Shown here: in pieces, positions 13,698-14,939 of the stretch
How the letters are laid out: each line of letters opens with the position of its first letter
Position numbering within the stretch: position 1 is the first letter of the stretch
NCBI GenBank assembly: GCA_016930115.1
Contig: JAFGHN010000300.1
Location: 1 to 14,939 of the forward strand
DNA length: 14,939 nucleotides
Source: Spirochaetales bacterium
Lineage (GTDB): Bacteria > Spirochaetota > Spirochaetia > ARS1246
Direction of reading: 5' to 3'
Notes under the pieces: generated by a model
Seen by the model: the letters and a program-made list of their open reading frames with translations, nothing else
What the model was told of the DNA's origin: nothing
Databases searched by the model: none
Translations under genes and position numbers: made by a program

Positions 13698-14765
13698 TTA
13701 AGCGCCCCCAGTATGCGGTCGGGTGTTATTCATTGACACAATGCCAAGGGAAACGGGCGCTGTGGATTCTCGAATAACCAAGGGACATTCCAAAAAGGTA
13801 AAACTCGATACTTCATCTGCAACGCGCGCTTTTCTCACCATGTCAACGGCGATTTGCCCCATCCGGTACTTAGGGATTGCAATAGTCGAAAGAGATGGAT
13901 TTGAATGAGTAGCCATGGCAATATCGTCATAACCCATCACGGAAATATCCTTGGGAATGGAAAGTCCACGCCCTCTGATGGAATGTATGGCACCCAACGC
14001 CATGAGGTCATTGTGGGCAATTATCGCTGTAGGAAGGTCCTTCGGCGGGAGCTGCAAGAGCTGATTTGCCAATTGGAAACCTGACTCAATAGTAGGCAAG
14101 CCTTCAGCGAGAAATTCCGGACGCGGTTCAAATCCGTACTGGTTCATGGCATTCTTGAGACCGCTTAGTTTTGCACGTGAAGTGTCCCAGCTGGTAGGGG
14201 CCGACAAATAGGCAATTTTGCGATGGTTCAGTTCCAAAAGGTATCTCGCGGCCTGGTGCATGGCCTTTTCATGGTCAACGAGTATGCAAGGTATGCGGCC
14301 CTGTTCAACCCTTCGGCCTATCAGAACCAAAGGAATGTTGTTCCTCTCTTTGAAGTCACTGATGATACTCGAAAGGGGGAGCCTCCAACCGCACACGATA
14401 ATCCCGACAATTTCCTTCTTATTCAGACAGCGAAGCACATTCTGTTGTTGTTTCGGGTTTTCGGAAGCGTTTATTACGAATAATGAATCGTCGAAATTAT
14501 CGGCTTCATCCTGCGCACCCTTGGTAATCTCCATGTACACCGGATTGAGTATGTCCGGCACAAACATGGCGATTATTCCGTGTACGATAGGGTTGATCGA
14601 CCGTTCGTACTTGTAGCCCGTCCGGGCAACGGCAGCTTCTATCTTTGTCCGTAAATCATCGGATACCTGTGAGCTTTTTGTAAGATAACGAGATACGGTG
14701 GAAAGCGAGACTCCTGCGCAAGCAGCAACAGCCTGCATCGTGACCTTTGATTTCTGCCTTGCCAC
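13698..14765 (-). CDS. LacI-family transcriptional regulator
   Basis: The 355-aa protein has the LacI helix-turn-helix at about 10-30 (MQAVAACAGVSLSTVSRYLT), a short hinge, and a periplasmic-binding-protein-like ligand domain from about 64. Ligand-domain landmarks are FVPDILNPVYMEITKGAQDE, GIIVCGWR, NIPLVLIGRR, HRKIAYLSAP, AIIAHNDLMALGAI and ISVMGYDDIAMATHSNPSLSTI. It likely controls the transporter and catabolic genes downstream in response to a sugar-like ligand. The start is uncertain: GTG at 14765 keeps the full HTH lead (SKVTMQAV), but the predicted transcript starts at or beside that GTG; ATG at 14738 has AAAGG six bases before it and would start directly at helix 1. The hinge (YKYERSINPIVHG) looks about four residues shorter than usual and lacks the ARSL motif. 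Confidence 0.92.
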   Translation of the reverse strand: MARQKSKVTMQAVAACAGVSLSTVSRYLTKSSQVSDDLRTKIEAAVARTGYKYERSINPIVHGIIAMFVPDILNPVYMEITKGAQDEADNFDDSLFVINASENPKQQQNVLRCLNKKEIVGIIVCGWRLPLSSIISDFKERNNIPLVLIGRRVEQGRIPCILVDHEKAMHQAARYLLELNHRKIAYLSAPTSWDTSRAKLSGLKNAMNQYGFEPRPEFLAEGLPTIESGFQLANQLLQLPPKDLPTAIIAHNDLMALGAIHSIRGRGLSIPKDISVMGYDDIAMATHSNPSLSTIAIPKYRMGQIAVDMVRKARVADEVSSFTFLECPLVIRESTAPVSLGIVSMNNTRPHTGGA

Positions 14766-14770
14766 AAGCC

Positions 14771-14799
14771 ATTATCTCAGAAAATCCGCGAAATTTCAA
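14771..14799 (-). promoter_or_regulatory. Promoter of the LacI-type regulator gene
   Basis: The minus strand reads TTGAAA at 14799-14794, a 17-bp spacer and GATAAT at 14776-14771, five of six consensus bases in each box. The start point would be near 14765, the proposed GTG. An imperfect inverted repeat (ATTTCAAGCGA at 14793-14803 and TCGCTTTTGAAAT at 14836-14848) overlaps the -35 box and could be an autoregulatory site. Confidence 0.6.
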
Positions 14800-14939
14800 G
14801 CGAAACTTTCACGTTTTGGCTGCAATTTTCTGTCTTCGCTTTTGAAATCTTCTCAAGAACTCCTGGCGCCGCTCACAACCCCGGTGTCACACGATCACCG
14901 TGAAGTTCTGTCCCTTCCCTCGCCCATCAGGCTCATATC

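Noticed and set aside
14887..14938. Possible C-terminal end of an upstream minus-strand gene (reads about YEPDGRGKGQNFTVIV then stop).
   Set aside because: Only about 16 codons are visible, another frame is also open over part of it, and no family could be recognised.
1..14939. Mobile elements, CRISPR arrays, tRNA or rRNA genes.
   Set aside because: No transposase, integrase, regularly spaced repeats, cloverleaf pattern or rRNA-like sequence was recognised on reading both strands.

Overview
The window looks like a catabolic gene cluster from an anaerobic or fermentative bacterium. It holds a broken and an intact dipeptide-type ABC transporter, a LacI-type repressor, and a set of sugar/polyol/sugar-acid enzymes. 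Taxonomy is inference only: the intact solute-binding protein has a signal peptide ending in VIYA followed by GGDGEKAAAG, a style common in Spirochaetota binding proteins. No rRNA, tRNA, CRISPR array or insertion sequence was seen.

Plus strand, left edge (1-2633): the 3' part of an Ldh_2-family (malate/lactate/2-oxoacid) dehydrogenase; a full-length but catalytically altered enolase-superfamily protein; and a single-domain cupin preceded by a 20-bp palindrome. The cupin meets the minus-strand operon tail to tail with a 1-bp gap.

Minus strand (13.66 kb down to 2.63 kb), in order of transcription: the LacI-type regulator; a scar in which the first ~50 codons of a DppB-type permease run into the interior of a second binding-protein gene, itself frameshifted; a strong terminator (12139-12168); a sigma70-like promoter (12000-12028, TTGACG-17-TACAAT) with a leader carrying three GGNAAAGACC repeats; the intact binding protein; a terminator-like hairpin plus a second inverted repeat; permeases B and C; a zinc MDR dehydrogenase; a 64-aa four-cysteine zinc-ribbon protein; a two-subunit transketolase; a TIM-barrel sugar epimerase/isomerase; and a second zinc MDR dehydrogenase. 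Zinc ribbon to transketolase N, N to C, and C to epimerase are joined by 4-, 8- and 4-bp overlaps, so they are probably translationally coupled.

How it may work together (inference): the transporter brings in a small polyhydroxylated compound or oligosaccharide. The two dehydrogenases and the epimerase convert it to a ketose or ketose-phosphate, which the split transketolase cleaves. The enolase-like protein, cupin and Ldh_2 dehydrogenase handle a sugar-acid or 2-oxoacid branch. No sugar kinase and no ABC ATPase is present in the window. The most unusual items are the enolase relative that keeps its metal ligands and one catalytic lysine but lacks the usual acid/base glutamates, the zinc-ribbon partner of the split transketolase, and the permease/binding-protein deletion scar.
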